From NCBI GenBank assembly GCA_036936605.1, contig JAUPFV010000005.1:190400958-190464957 (forward strand): a stretch of 64,000 nucleotides of DNA. Reading direction: 5' to 3'. Positions within the stretch are counted from its first letter, which is position 1; every line of letters starts with the position of its first letter. Positions 42,865 through 54,358 of this stretch are shown here, one piece after another. The notes below the pieces were generated by a model, which saw nothing but the letters and a program-made list of their open reading frames with translations, was not told the DNA's origin and did not search any database. The translations under genes were made by a program, and so were the position numbers. Source of the DNA: Limnanthes douglasii subsp. nivea (Eukaryota; Streptophyta; Magnoliopsida; Brassicales; Limnanthaceae).

Positions 42865-44727
42865 GCGAAGATGAGTTCAGTTATCGTGTTTGGGATGAGG
42901 AGAACAAGAAGATGATACGAAGCGGAGACGTGATCTTCAATGAAATAGTGATGTACAAGGACAGACATAAAACTGAAGCAAATGACTCAAAGCCGTATGA
43001 ATCAGTATTTGCAGATATCGAGGGAGTCCCAGATAGTCAAGAATTAGAGCCGATCAGATTAACCCCTCAACAAAGAGAGTCTGTTGGACAGACCGATCGA
43101 CAGCAATCCGATACCTTACAGCCGACCGAGACAGTTCCTGTTTTGCGAAGATCTTCCCGACCCCATGTACCCAACAGGAGATACTTGAACTATGTGTTAC
43201 TTACCGATAGAGGAGAACCTGAATGCTATGATGAAGCTTGCCAGACCAGTGATGCTATTAAGTGGGAGTTTGCTATGAAAAATGAGATGAAGTCTTTAAT
43301 CTCAAATGATACATGAGACCTAACTGAGTTACCAATGGGTAAGAAGGCACTTCATAACAAATGGTTGTATCGGGTGAAAGATGAGCATGATGGCTCTAAG
43401 AGATACAAAGCACGACTAGTTGTTAAAGGGTTCCACTAAAAGGAAGGAATTGATTACACCGATAATTTTGCTCCAGTTGTGAAGCTCAATACTATTAGAT
43501 CAGTGTTGACTATTGTTGCCATTGAAGACCTTTATCTTGAACATTTAGATGTGAAGACTGCATTTCTTCATGGGGATTTGGATGAGGAGATATACATGTA
43601 TCAACTAGAAGGTTTCTTAAAAGAAGGGAAAGAAAACATGGTATGCAGACTTAAGAAAAGTTTGTATGGTTTAAAACAAGATCCAAGACAGTGATACAAG
43701 AAATTTGACGGTTTTATGCACAAAGAGAGTTTTCAGAAGTGTAATGGGGACCACTGTTGCTATTTTAAAAGATGTAAGTCTAGTTATATCATTTTGCTAC
43801 TCTATATTGATGATATGTTAGTAGCAGGTTCAGATATGGATGATATTAGAAGATTGAAACTACAATTGTCAAAAGAATTTGACATGAAGGACTTGGGTCT
43901 AGCGAAGAAGATTCTTGGAATGCAAATCATAAGAGATAAGCATAGAAACGTTTTACAGTTATCTCAGTCAGAGTACATCGATCGCGTTTTGAAGAGATTT
44001 AACATGTGTGATGCAAAGCCAGTTAATACACCATTGGCAGGTCACTTTCGTTTATCCAAGGGTCAATCCCCTAAGACGGATGAAGAAAAAGACTTCATGG
44101 CTACGGTTCCTTACGCCTCAGCTATTGGAAGTTTGATGCATGCAATGGTCTGTACGAGACCAGACATTAGTTATGCAGTGGGAGTTGTGAGTAGGTTTAT
44201 GTCAAACCCAGGGAAAATTCATTGGGAAGCTGTTAAATGGATTTTGAGGTACCTACTAGGTACCATAGAAAAGTGTTTGTAATTTAGTAAGGGTGAGTTA
44301 AAGGTACAAGGCTACATAGATGCAGATTTTGGAGGTGAATTTTATCACCGGAAAAGCACTACCGGTTATATATTTACTGTTGGAACTACAGCTGTTAGTT
44401 GGATGTCAAAATTACAAAAAATTGTCACTTTATCAACTATAGAGGCTGAGTTTGTAGCAGTGACGGAAGCCTAGTAAAGAGATGATATGGCTTCAAGGTT
44501 TGTTAACCGAGTTGGGATTCAAACAGAAGAACAATGTTCTGCATAGTGATAGTCAAAGTGCAATTCAAATGGCGAAGAATTCAACATTTCATTCAAGAAC
44601 CAAGCACATCAGTCTTCGTTATCATTTCATTAGATCTTTATTTGAAGATGAGGTGGTAATACTGGAAAAGATCCAAGGAAGCAAGAATCCAGCTGATATG
44701 TTGACAAAGACACCATTGAAAAACTGA
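42865..44727 (+). pseudogene. copia reverse transcriptase and RNase H
   Basis: Continues the polyprotein after the solo LTR (VWDEENKKMIRSGDVIFNE). RT: WLYRVKDEHDG, DVKTAFLHGDLDEEIYM (about 43550-43600), SLYGLKQ, and the catalytic LLYIDDMLVAGS (about 43800). Connection: IGSLMHAMVCTRPDI. RNase H: GYIDADFGG (about 44312), KSTTGYIF, STIEAEFVAVTEA, and LHSDSQSAIQMAKN (about 44536). Stops at about 43314, 43437, 43692, 44280 and 44472, and a frameshift. C-terminal end at 44727. Confidence 0.92.
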
Positions 44728-44821
44728 AGTTGTGTTCAGCTTCAGTTGGTCTGCAAGAGTAATAAGACCATAAAGGTCTGCTGCATAGATCAAGGTATGA
44801 TGACAGGATGAAACCAGTCTT

Positions 44822-44833
44822 CAAGTGGGAGAT
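44822..44833 (+). promoter_or_regulatory. polypurine tract of the copia element
   Basis: CAAGTGGGAGAT, directly before the 3' LTR TGTTAAT; the AAGTGGGAGATTG form is standard for plant copia elements. Confidence 0.85.
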
Positions 44834-45354
44834 TGTTAATTTTTTTTTCTAAACTTATCTGCATTTCCAATGAAGCCAGTGCTTGCCATCACTTGAGTAA
44901 AATGCATCATAACCTCCAAGTAGAATGTGTTATATTGACATAATAATCCAGCATTATTCAACATGTTATCATTGGATAGAAGAGATGCTAGATGAAAAGA
45001 CAGTGGGAGACACTGGAGATGAGGCAAATGCTAAACACATTAAAGAGAACTGGAGTGAATTGAAAAGACAATGTAATTTTAGGGGGTTATAAATTACACA
45101 TTAATGACTGTAATATTTTTCCATTTTTAAGTGTTACAGTATCTACAAAACCTAGTGTTAGGGTTTTTGTGTATTCACCAAAAAAGGCAGAGTCACTGTG
45201 CTCTTTCTAATAAAATCGATCTGCAGCAGGTCCAGAGACGTAGGCATAATTTGCTGAACTCCGTTAACAATTATGTCTTTGATTTCACTTTTGTTTTTGT
45301 GCTTTCTTTTTCTTTTGATCTGATTTGACAGGAAATTAGCATATTTCCCTTAGA
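44834..45354 (+). repeat. 3' LTR of the copia element
   Basis: 521 bp, partner of 39826-40347, directly after the polypurine tract at 44822-44833. Confidence 0.88.
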
Positions 45355-45359
45355 TGATA

Positions 45360-46330
45360 GACAAATGGTTAGCTATAAGGGAATATCATCTTCTTACATG
45401 GGCGAGGGTCATAACGTTTCGTCAAGATATAAAGAAAATTATGCGTAAACGCTTTTGGATAGCTAAAGAGAGTTATGGGTTATTACAATGCCATTGGAGA
45501 ATAACCTTGGTTGCACAGTAGAGAAGCCAATGCCTTGTCTTTCTGGCAATCCCTCAAATACCATGAGTAATAATAGGAATTCAAATAACCGGTTGAAGCT
45601 GTCAAGTGTCATAGCTCCTGCACGTCCATCTCAATAACATTTAATGCACCACGAGAAGGATCGTCAAATGAATAATAATAATAAACGGGGAACTGAGTTT
45701 GACGACCCATGAGGTAAAGTTATTAAGATATAAAGACATGTCATAAATATATAAAGATATGTCATTCGGTTTAAAAAATGAAGGTTTAACATATCTGAGG
45801 CCCGTCAACCATATTTTCAATTAGGAATTGGGAAAAAAAATGGAAGCATAAATTGATGACATTATCATCAAAAATGATATCAAGGATCATAAGCTCGATA
45901 TCCTTTCTACATCTTCACCACCCTACACCAATTCAACCTCAATCTAAATATTTTTGAAATTCTATTTCGGTGTTCGAAACGGTAAATGTTTGGGTACATT
46001 ATCAACAAGAATGGTATCAATGCTAAGCCAAGGAACTGAGGGAATTAGTAACCAAGCATCTACCTCAAAACATCAAGGAGGTGGGTCGCCTAACGACCCT
46101 GTCGTAATTCATCTCTCGAGCGTTCAAAAAAATAAATCATTTCTTTGAGATCCTCAAAAATGAAAAGACGTCTAGTTCGAACGATAATCGTGAAGAAGTC
46201 TTTTGTGCCCTAAAATGATATTTAACTTTACCAGAAATTTTATCAATCACATATCTATCTGATAATATTCTTAATATCTCGAAGGCTCTTCATTTATGCT
46301 TTGTAGAGCTTTGATGTCTATTTTATGGGG
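45360..46330 (+). pseudogene. reverse transcriptase fragment of the old Tat element
   Basis: Resumes after the copia insertion. About 45761-45810 reads MSFGLKNEGLTYLRPVNHIF (match to MPFGLKNAGATYQRLVNRTF). About 45845-45870 reads IDDIIIKNDIKDH (match to IDDMLVKSETDVDH). About 45957-46000 reads FYFGVRNGKCLG (match to CSFGVRSGKFLG). Heavily mutated. It ends before the LINE duplication site at 46601. Confidence 0.75.
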
Positions 46331-46600
46331 TATAGTGGCGGCTATAGTCGAAAATGTATTATACGAATAAAAACCACCTTAGTGTTAGTAATTTTCTTAC
46401 CGTTATTAAACTGATTTCCGTGATAATTATATATATAATCAAGGGTAAAAGCTATTAGAAAAATGAGTTGTTGTTTGAGCTTTGTACCGTTAAAGGATAA
46501 GTTTAACAATGAATACAAATAGTAAAGGCTAAAAGTGCAATTTACTAATTTGCAACCGACTCTCTTATTCATCCTCTAATTATATATATATATATATATA
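46331..46600. other. AT-rich spacer ending in an AT microsatellite
   Basis: No gene. A TA dinucleotide run at about 46581-46601 directly precedes the LINE target duplication; LINE endonucleases favour AT-rich sites. Confidence 0.5.
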
Positions 46601-46618
46601 TAGAATGGGGATTTAAGA

Positions 46619-47198
46619 TGTAGACTTGCTAGAGTTAGAGACAATTTTCTCTTCAGAAAGAAAAATCTCTCCCTTCGCTCTAGATGCTTTTGGTTTTTTC
46701 GTTTCTCTTCTCTTCCCTCCTTTCTTTCTCCACCATCTTTCTTCGAATTTTCATATTTAACCCTCTTGATTTTCAGCATAGTGAATCTATATTCTGCTTT
46801 GATAATCACAACTTATTAGAGATTTTCTGCCACAAAATCTGGTCCACCGCTTTTAAGGCTCGCCAGGGTGCTGCCGGGAGCACTTCTAGTTTTTTGGTCC
46901 GTTGTGGGTTTTTCGGGACTGTTCTTGCTCGAGTTTTAGTTTCTATAACCACTGTTGCACATCGGATTCCTTGCTCACACCTTTCTTGCTGTTCATCCCC
47001 AATTCAGTCAACAAGATTCTGTTAAGCTGTTGCAAGATTCTGTTTGGCTGTGAACGATTTCTGGTGGGGCTGTTATCAAGAATCTGTTTTGGCTGTGAAC
47101 AATAATCTGGTGGGGTTGTTTGTAATCTGTTTGGCTACTGGATTGGTTTCTTTGATCTGTTTGCTGGTTCTTTGGCTCATAAATCGTAAGTTGAATTT
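46619..47198 (+). other. 5' leader of the LINE
   Basis: T-rich and C-rich noncoding sequence with direct repeats of TTCTGTTTGGCTGTGAAC-like units near 47035-47130. Expected to contain the internal promoter. Confidence 0.5.
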
Positions 47199-48963
47199 TC
47201 TTGGCTCGAAAGCACTATAGAAGATGCATCAGATCTTCTCCATCACGTTGCTCGTGATTCGGATATGGAATTGAAGATGAAACAAGGCAGCATGAACCCT
47301 GTTGTTAAAGACGTAATATGTGGCCTTCCCTCTTATGAAAATGCGACTGTTATATTCGGGAAACCTGCTTCGAATGTTGATGATGTTGACGACGAGCGTG
47401 ACTTGAGTGAAGGTAATGGCTCCCCGTCTCTTTTCAGAAAACAGACTATTGTTCTGGCTTTGCTGATAAAACGATGGAGAAACCGTTGGATAAGCCTTTA
47501 GTTTTCGCTGTTCAAGATAGCTCCTCTCTTTTTGCTACCGGATCTGACGGCCGGAAGGGAATTGCACCACCCAAATCCGGTCGCCCTAAATCTGGGCAAA
47601 GAAAACGGGAAAATATTGTATCTGTCGGAAAGAAAACTGCTGCTAAATCGCAGATACCTTCTCTTAACCAAGATCCGATCCTAGTGTCGAAGCTGGTAAG
47701 TAAAACTGCCCCGGTAGTAGCTGAAGCTACTGGTCTTGCTGACCGGACAACTCATGACGAGTGTGTGCCTAAAATTCAGACTAGCATTCCGAGTAAAATT
47801 TCCCCGGTAGTGGCTGAAGCTGCTGCTCTTGCTGACGGGACAACTCATGACGAGTGTTTGCCTAAAATTCAGACTAGCTTTCCGAGTAAATCAGTAGTTC
47901 AAAATCCACCCAAGACTTTTGCTAACTTGTTTCAAGGCTCTCTTCTGGAATCTAAGGGTCTCTGTCTTCACTACATTGAGCCACAGTCTGGTGAAGATGA
48001 TATTTCTCTTGAGCCTAGTGATGAAATTTCGATTGTGGAGACATGAGAGCACTGCCTCATTGGCTGTTTTACGGGCAGATTTCCTGGTTAGATTGCTCTT
48101 GATACCGTTACTAAATCTTGGGGTGTTGGCTGCAAGATCTCACCTTATGGCAAATGGTGGATTATTTTTAAGTTCTCGAACGAACAAGACTTGACGAAGG
48201 TTCTCCATGGGGCCCCTATACCATTTTCGGGAAGATTCTTTTACTAAAGCATATTGAACAAGGCACTTTGCTCACCGATGATATCCTTACCAAGATTCCA
48301 ACATGGGTCGTTCTTCGTGACGTTCCGCTTGGTTTTTGGAGCGAATATGGTCGTAGCAAGATTGCCTCCAAAGTTAGTAAGCCCTTATACACTGATCAAT
48401 TCACTTGTGATAAATCCAGGATGAGCTATGCTGATGTCTTAATTGAGATTGACGTAAGCAAAGAGTCGATGACCAAGTTTGGAGTCAAGATTCCTGATGG
48501 GAAACGCTACGATCAATCTGTTGAGTACGAACGCTACCCCATTTTCTGTCACATCTGCCAGCATTTTGGACATAATCATTTGAGCTGCCCGTTCATTCAA
48601 AACGTTGGCGCGCAAAAGATGGAGTAGAGGAAGGGGAAAGTGACGGCTGGGAATAGTTTTCCGCCAAGAACTCATGCACACCGTTCTAATCCTGCTGCTC
48701 AGAAAGGAGTCGTTATACATGAGCAAATGGATGTTAAATCTGGGCCTATTCTTGCGACTCAGCCGACCCCTCGCAGAGTTAGAATTATGAGAAAGCAGAC
48801 TATGGTGAATAGCACAGTTAAAGAGAAAAGGGATAACGTGCCTTGTGCTACGGTGGCCACTTGTGACTCTCACCTAGCTCAAGCTGATGAAATTAGGAAA
48901 TCATCAACCTTGTCTATTCCACCGGTTAATGGTGCCAGCAACAAAGAAGGCGACCAAGGTTGA
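47199..48963 (+). pseudogene. LINE ORF1 (DUF4283-like, zinc knuckle)
   Basis: Open pieces from about 47199 (SKSTIEDASDLLHHVARDSD, then on through the ATG at 47265). A low-complexity linker holds a 93-bp duplication, then a DUF4283-like domain follows across a frame break (GVGCKISPYGKWWIIFKFS, about 48120-48180; TLLTDDILTKIPTWVVLRDVP, about 48267-48330). The zinc knuckle reads CHICQHFGHNHLSC (48549-48590). This is the RNA-binding partner of ORF2 in plant L1 elements. Stops at 48044-48046 and 48625-48627, and a frameshift near 47440. Confidence 0.82.
47709..47894 (+). repeat. 93-bp tandem duplication in LINE ORF1
   Basis: The segment beginning CCCCGGTAG at 47709 is repeated at 47802, 93 bases later (31 codons), encoding two copies of PVVAEA...HDEC.PKIQTS. 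Divergence between copies is small, and the frame is kept. Confidence 0.92.
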
Positions 48964-49063
48964 TCAATGAAAGTGACGGATGGACCTTGGCAAGTAGCTA
49001 CGGGAAAGAAGCAGCAAAACAGATCGAGGCGCGGAGTGCCCACAAACTCCAAGGTTGATCAAT

Positions 49064-49855
49064 GAAGGTCCTTTCTTAGAACATTAAGGGGCCCTGTGGG
49101 CGAGCAGACCAAGGTGCATCTCTTGCCAAAGTCTGTAAGCTCGTAGGAAAATATTCGGTACCCATGTTTTGCTTACTTGAAACTAAGTTTTCTCTTGCAC
49201 GTTTGGATCAGTTTATTTTTTTCGTTTTGCTAATTGGATGCATGCGTCTAACCTTGATGCCATTAAAGGTGGGCATATTGTTGTGGTTTGGGATAAGATT
49301 AGAGTATCTTGTAGTGTACTGGAAGTCGGCGAGAAACATATCGATCTCTTAGCCCACTGCAATGTTACTCAAAAAGGTTTCTATGTTACTTTTGTGTATC
49401 CGTTGTATAGTGTGCCGCAGAGGAGACCTCTTTGGGAACACTTGACCTTTTTGGGAGCATCCATCCGAATCCCTTGGCTGATTATGGGGGACTTTAATGC
49501 CTATTCTTCTCCGAGAGACCGCATAAGGGTTGTTCCATTAAAAAATGGTGAGCTCATTGATTTGAATAATTTTCGGATGTCTAATGACCTTGTTGATGCT
49601 CCTTCCACATGTGATTTTTTTACTTGGACAAATGGATCAGTTTGGGAAAAACTGGATAGGGTCCTTGTAAATCAGTGTTGGAGTGATGATAATCTTGTTT
49701 GCAATGCCTCCTTCCTAGAAATGGAACCTGAATCTCATAATTTCCCGGTCATTGCCACAGTGGTTAAATATGTCAAGCGTGGCTTGAAGCCATTCAATTT
49801 TTTTAACATATGGCTGGATCACCCTAAATTCAAGGGTGTTCTTTTAAGTAAATAG
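49064..49855 (+). pseudogene. LINE ORF2 endonuclease domain
   Basis: Reads in pieces as FCLLETKFS (about 49165), WMHASNLDAIKGG, then RIPWLIMGDFNAYSSP (about 49470-49510), DAPSTCDFFTWTN and KLDRVLVN (about 49649). Glu in the LLETK motif, GDFN and LDR are landmarks of the apurinic-type endonuclease that nicks target DNA. A frameshift near 49240 and a TAG at 49853. Confidence 0.85.
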
Positions 49856-51709
49856 AGTCTCTGGATTGATGGTTTAAGGCAGTTTATTCTTGCTCAGAAA
49901 CTTAAAGCCTTGAAGAATTCATTGAAGGAACTTAACAAGGCTGAGTTTGGTAGTATCCTTGATAAATCAGCCCGTGCTAATGCAAATTTTAAAGAAGCCA
50001 TCCTCCTCTCTTATGGTTAACCCAAGCAACTCTGATCTTAAAGCTAAGGTCCATCGATTAAGGGAAAAATCTAATTTTCTTCTTTCGGCCGAGAGAAAGA
50101 TGAGATGCACTCACTTGGTAGATGAAGATAGGGGCTCTAAGTATTTTCACAGTCCCATCAAGCGTAACAACATCAAGGGCTCCATTTCCTACATAGTTCG
50201 TGGTGATGGTACTCGCACCACCTCGCCTTCTGAAGTAACTTAGCTCTTGGTTGAATTTTTTACTAAATTTTTTGGCACAACAAGGCATGCAGAACCTATT
50301 GATTCTTCTGTTCTATGCCATGGTCCTATGGTTGATTCTGAGCAATCTGCTAAGCTCTTGTGCCAGATTGACGAGGCAGAAATTAAGGATGCTTTGTTTA
50401 ACATTGCTAATGACAAAGCTCCGGGTCCAGATGGTTACACCTCTGGGTTTTTAAGAAGAATTGGGACATTATCAAGGATGATGTCCCAGGCTGTGTAAAG
50501 GAATTCTTTCGGAAAGGTAGGCTACTGCGCGCTTTGAACCATACTACCAACGCTCTTATACCCAAGAAGGATGCTGACCCAAGAGTGAGGGACTTCAGGC
50601 CTATTGGTCTCACCAATGTGATTTATAAAGTAATCACCAAGATCATAGCTAATCGCATAGCACCTGTTCTGCCCGGCATTATTGACGAGGTTCAAAGGGC
50701 TTTTGTACATGGTAGAAATCTTGTGGACAATTTTTTTCTAGCCCAGGAATTGGTGAAAGGGTCCAACAGAGCTAGAGTATCCCCAAGATGCATGCTTATG
50801 GTGAACTTGAGGAAAGCATTCGACACCGTTTCATGGAGTTTTCTTGAGAAAGTTCTTATTGGTATCCGCTTCCCAAGTAAGTTTGTGGGCTGGATTCTCG
50901 AATTTGTTACGACATCGTCGTTCTCGGTCTCCATTAATGGTGAGCTTCATGGGCATTTTAAAGGCAGCGTTACCTGAGGCAGGGGAGGTCCCATATCCCC
51001 ATCTCTTTTCATTATTTTCCTTGAGTACTTATCGCGTCTTTTGAAAATCAAGTCAAAAAGCCCAAACTTCAAGTTCTACCCAAAATGTGCTCGCACCAGA
51101 ACTACTCACCTTGCCTTTGCCGATGATCTTATGCTTTTGGCCAAGGGAGATGAGCCATCTGTTGCCTTTCTTATGAACTGCCTAGCACACTTTGAAGTTG
51201 TGTCTGGTCTATCTTTCAATCCTTCGAAATCGACGGTCTACCTTGCCGGGATTAAAGGTCTAGCGTATGACAGAATTATGGACAAGGTTGGATTTCAAGT
51301 TGGCACCTATCCGGTTAGATACCTTGGCATTCATCTTGCCTTCTTGATTGTTTCTGTGGCTGACTTTGCTGCTCTAACCGAGGCTCTTTCTGGCTACATT
51401 CAGAAATGGGAGCACATGCACCCTTCTTATGCCGGCAAACTTGAGTTGATATCATCCGTGATCCAAGGGGTAGAAGCCTTTTGGATTAGAGCATTTCCTT
51501 TACATTGTGTTGTGCTAAACACGATCAAATCCCTTTTCCTTAAGTTCTTTTGGGGTGGCAGACCTGCTACGGTCTCTTGGGATAAGATTTGCACACCAAA
51601 AGCTGAAGGGGGACTTGGGCTGATGGACATAAAGATCTGGAACAAAGCGTTGCTCATGCGACCCATATGGCTTTTACATATTCATGCTGAGTCTCTTTGG
51701 GTCAAATAG
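49856..51709 (+). pseudogene. LINE ORF2 reverse transcriptase
   Basis: Linker with DEDRGSKYFHS (about 50120), then NIANDKAPGPDGYTSGF (about 50401-50452), RDFRPIGLTNVIYKVI (about 50588), VQRAFVHGRNLVDN, KAFDTVSWSFLEKVL (about 50813), GRGGPISPSLF (about 50979, after a TGA) and the catalytic LAFADDLMLLAKGD (about 51110-51155). Later KSTVYLAGI and YLGIHLA. Breaks at 50241, 50498, 50975, and several shifts. Confidence 0.9.
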
Positions 51710-52336
51710 GTCAATGAATACTACCTCAAGGGCAGCACCATTTGGGAGTATCAAAGGCGTGATCGGGACAGTTTTCTCATGCGCAAACTCCTGGATATTC
51801 GTGACTCCTGGCTGTTGCTTTTTAATGGTCAAGAAGGGGTTGTTCGTGAGATGGAAAGCTGCGCTGTGGGTGGAAAGCTTGTCACTAGGAAAGTTTACGA
51901 CCATTTGAGGATCAAAGGCATCAAGCACATTCACATGGCCAAGTTGTGCAAGTGATATATGCCACCGAAGTACACTTATACGGTTTGGCTTGCGCTAAGA
52001 AGCAGGCTGGCCACAAGGGACTCTCTTCAGTTCTTAAATCTGGACAATACTCTTTGCTCTTTTTGCAGGCAGCATAAGGAGTCCACCACTCATTTATATT
52101 TTGCTTGCAGTTTCACTAAGGAGATTTGGGCAAGCATTAGAGTCTGGCTGGGCATTTCACGTGCTATGGGAACCATTGACAGCGCATTGAAGTGGATCAA
52201 GAAAAAGCATAAGGGAACTTCTTTCAGGCCTAGGGCATTGAAGACGGTGACTAAGGAGACCATTGTAAAACACATCACCTTGGCGACTTTGAAGATTCTC
52301 TATATATTGTATCCGCATTATAGACTCTCATGTTGA
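51710..52336 (+). pseudogene. LINE ORF2 C-terminal zinc-binding region
   Basis: Contains WLALRSRLATRDSL then CSFCRQHKESTTHLYFAC (about 52053-52110), the zf-RVT pattern at the end of plant LINE ORF2, and EIWASIRVWLGI after it. In-frame stop at 51707-51709 separates it from the RT. The stop at 52334 may be natural. Confidence 0.85.
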
Positions 52337-52561
52337 GCTATTTATTTTTACTTGAACAACTTGATCGTTTGTTGTTTTTTCGATTTGTTTGAGGAATACC
52401 AAAACACCCTTGTCTAGTGCGCTATCTAGTGCACTTGGGTGTAGTTTGGCATTCACTCTTTTTGGACCTTTGTTGGAAATCCTTTGAGCCCCTCTGCAAT
52501 TGATTTTCTTTTTTGACACATCAATACAATTTACATTTTACCTTAGAATGGAGAGTTAAGA

Positions 52562-54152
52562 AATAAAGGCATATGACATTTTTTATCCATTATTGGTTTA
52601 CAAACTCTTTTTCTTCCTAAAAGACAAGTTACTTGCTCTCTCTAAAATTGACTTTACTATTCAATCTCTAAAATTGATTTTACTATTCAATCTCCATGTA
52701 TTTCTCAACATTATGTATCTTTTTTCTACTGTCTATGGTGGGGACTGTAATAGTTTAGGTACAATAAGGAAAAATAAGTTGGAATTGATAAAAAAACCAC
52801 ATACCTTATTCTCGTATGCAATATCTAGTGTTTAATAATACATGTCCATTTTTTAATCAAATTATTCAAACAAGAGTACTTCGTGTTAAAGATATTTTTT
52901 ATATCCATAGCCTGGATGTTGCATTTCTTAAATCATTCTCATATGTAATGCTAAATAGTACACTTGGCTAAGACCTCCAAATCAGTACCTATCATGGAGA
53001 AGTGCTCTTTTTTTTATAACAATTGCTATTGATAGGCATCTTCTTTTTGCTTTGCTGATCGAAAATATGCAGGTTAGTGAAGAAAAATAATAATTTTATT
53101 AAATTCGGACATAACTATGTTTCTTGCATTAGTTTTTGACCGAAAGCTAATGATATTTCATTCGATAAGATAAATATTACGATTTCCTCTTTAGTAGATA
53201 TAATAATAACATACTTCGTTGCTAATTATCAAGTTGTTTATATACTGTTACAGACATACATTCAATTTCTTATTGTTTGTCTCAAGGAAATGAGGGTCAA
53301 GAGGCGTGATTATGAGCGAGTTAGGCACTACGAACAATACAGATAATGGAAACAAGAAAAATATCATGTACACTGAAAATGTTGGTTTTCGCTTTATCAT
53401 TGATTTGTTCTGTGTAAAAGTTATGAAATATTATTATAGTTATACATGTTCAAACGCTTTAGCTTGTTTTATGGTATTCAACCTGTTTTTTTGTGACTTT
53501 AGACTGTTTTTAAAGTTTTAGCTTGTTTTCTAGTTTTTAAGCATGTTCTTTGTGTGTTTGGAATTCATTTTCCCTGAACTCGCAAAGTTTTATATTGTGA
53601 ATTTAAAAAAGAACATGATATTCGTTGGTATGATTATGCAATGTGTCTATGTTGGTATTAAGATTCTTGTGGATATATACACTCTTAGGCTTTATTGGGT
53701 ATGGTTTAGAGGAGTGTAAAAATAGGAAAATAATATTAATGCTAAGTCACGAAGGGTAGAGAAAGTGAAATTAGATTTTTTTTTTTATTTGAGTATGTGC
53801 TGAGGAACTTTTGTAAAGTAATAAAATCTTAGAATTTGATGAGTTTCTCCTTTAGTGTTCTTTTCATTTGAGTAGTTATGGTAATAAATATGCGTGATTA
53901 TAGAAGAAAAAAGAGAAACTAGCAATGCTGCTGGTATTTTTCTGTTAGGTACGAGAGATAATGTTAAAGTTTCCGTGTATAGTGATAGGCATTGTTGCTT
54001 AACGCGAATTTTTAATTATGTTTCATTAATTGGTATCTAGGAGAACATAAATAACTTTAAAATACTAGACGGATGTTTTTTTTACAAAAAGCAGTGTTAG
54101 TTTAAGCTAAACCCTCTATAATGATAGAGTGTTGGATTTGCTGCAAGTTACA
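52562..54152. other. AT-rich spacer, no gene recognised
   Basis: Many short frames without recognisable products. Near 53288-53340 a frame MRVKRRDYERVRHYEQYR is suggestive of coding but stops quickly. No clear repeats. Could be intron or intergenic host DNA. Confidence 0.4.
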
Positions 54153-54204
54153 GCTGGAAGTAGGGTGTAAAACGGTTTGAACCGCGAAATATCGGAACCA
54201 TTTA

Positions 54205-54267
54205 AATCATTGACCATGCCACTGCTCGTATTGACCATGCCGCTGCTCATATTGACCATGCCACTGC
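54205..54267 (+). repeat. 21-bp tandem repeat in the C-terminal coding of the second hAT gene
   Basis: Three units of CATGCCACTGCTCGTATTGAC type, 21 bases each. On the minus strand each encodes a seven-residue unit like GQYEQWH. The unit keeps the frame, which supports real coding. Confidence 0.8.
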
Positions 54268-54334
54268 TGGAGGTGACCAAGTTGATCATTCACCCCTACT
54301 TGCCACTGCTGTATCTGGCTAAGCTGGTCATTTA

Positions 54335-54358
54335 CCCCCCCCCCCCCCCCCCCCCCCC
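54335..54358 (+). repeat. poly-C run (24 bases)
   Basis: An uninterrupted run of 24 C (G on the coding strand of the second hAT gene). It disrupts the reading frame there. Length in such runs is prone to sequencing error. Confidence 0.95.

Larger units (their letters stand above)
39826..45354 (+). mobile_element. Ty1/copia retrotransposon (Tork/Tnt1-like), degenerate, carrying a solo LTR
   Basis: 5,529 bp. LTRs 39826-40347 and 44834-45354; perfect target duplication TGATA (39821-39825, 45355-45359). PBS CGGTATCAGAGCC after the 5' LTR, polypurine tract AAGTGGGAGAT before the 3' LTR. Domain order gag, protease, integrase, RT, RNase H is copia. Gag layout and the spacing of motifs recall Tnt1/Tork; the sublineage is tentative. 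LTRs differ by about 6 percent over 220 bases by eye. A 431-bp solo LTR is inserted at 42434. Confidence 0.93.
26365..46330 (+). mobile_element. Old Tat-like Ty3/gypsy element, plus strand, split by Athila and copia insertions
   Basis: Pieces in order: probable 5' LTR (26365-27004), PBS and gag N-terminus (27005-27600), [Athila 27601-38618], gag C-terminus and protease (38624-39820), [copia 39826-45354], RT (45360-46330). The order and strand agree with one element broken twice. Sequence resembles the Tat elements at the left end of the window. All parts are full of stops. No integrase, antisense gene or 3' LTR was recognised to the right, where a LINE begins at 46619. Confidence 0.7.
46601..52561 (+). 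mobile_element. L1-type LINE retrotransposon, near full length, inactivated
   Basis: Element 46619-52543, flanked by an imperfect 18-base duplication (46601-46618 and 52544-52561, 16 of 18 identical, TAGAATGG...TTAAGA). It carries a 5' leader, ORF1 with a DUF4283-like domain and zinc knuckle, and ORF2 with endonuclease, RT and a C-terminal zinc-binding region, the plant L1 layout. Both ORFs have several stops. No clear poly(A) tail is left before the right duplication. Confidence 0.88.

Noticed and set aside
53288..53345. Possible host exon (MRVKRRDYERVRHYEQ)
   Set aside because: Short, ends in a stop, no clear splice sites, and no family recognised.
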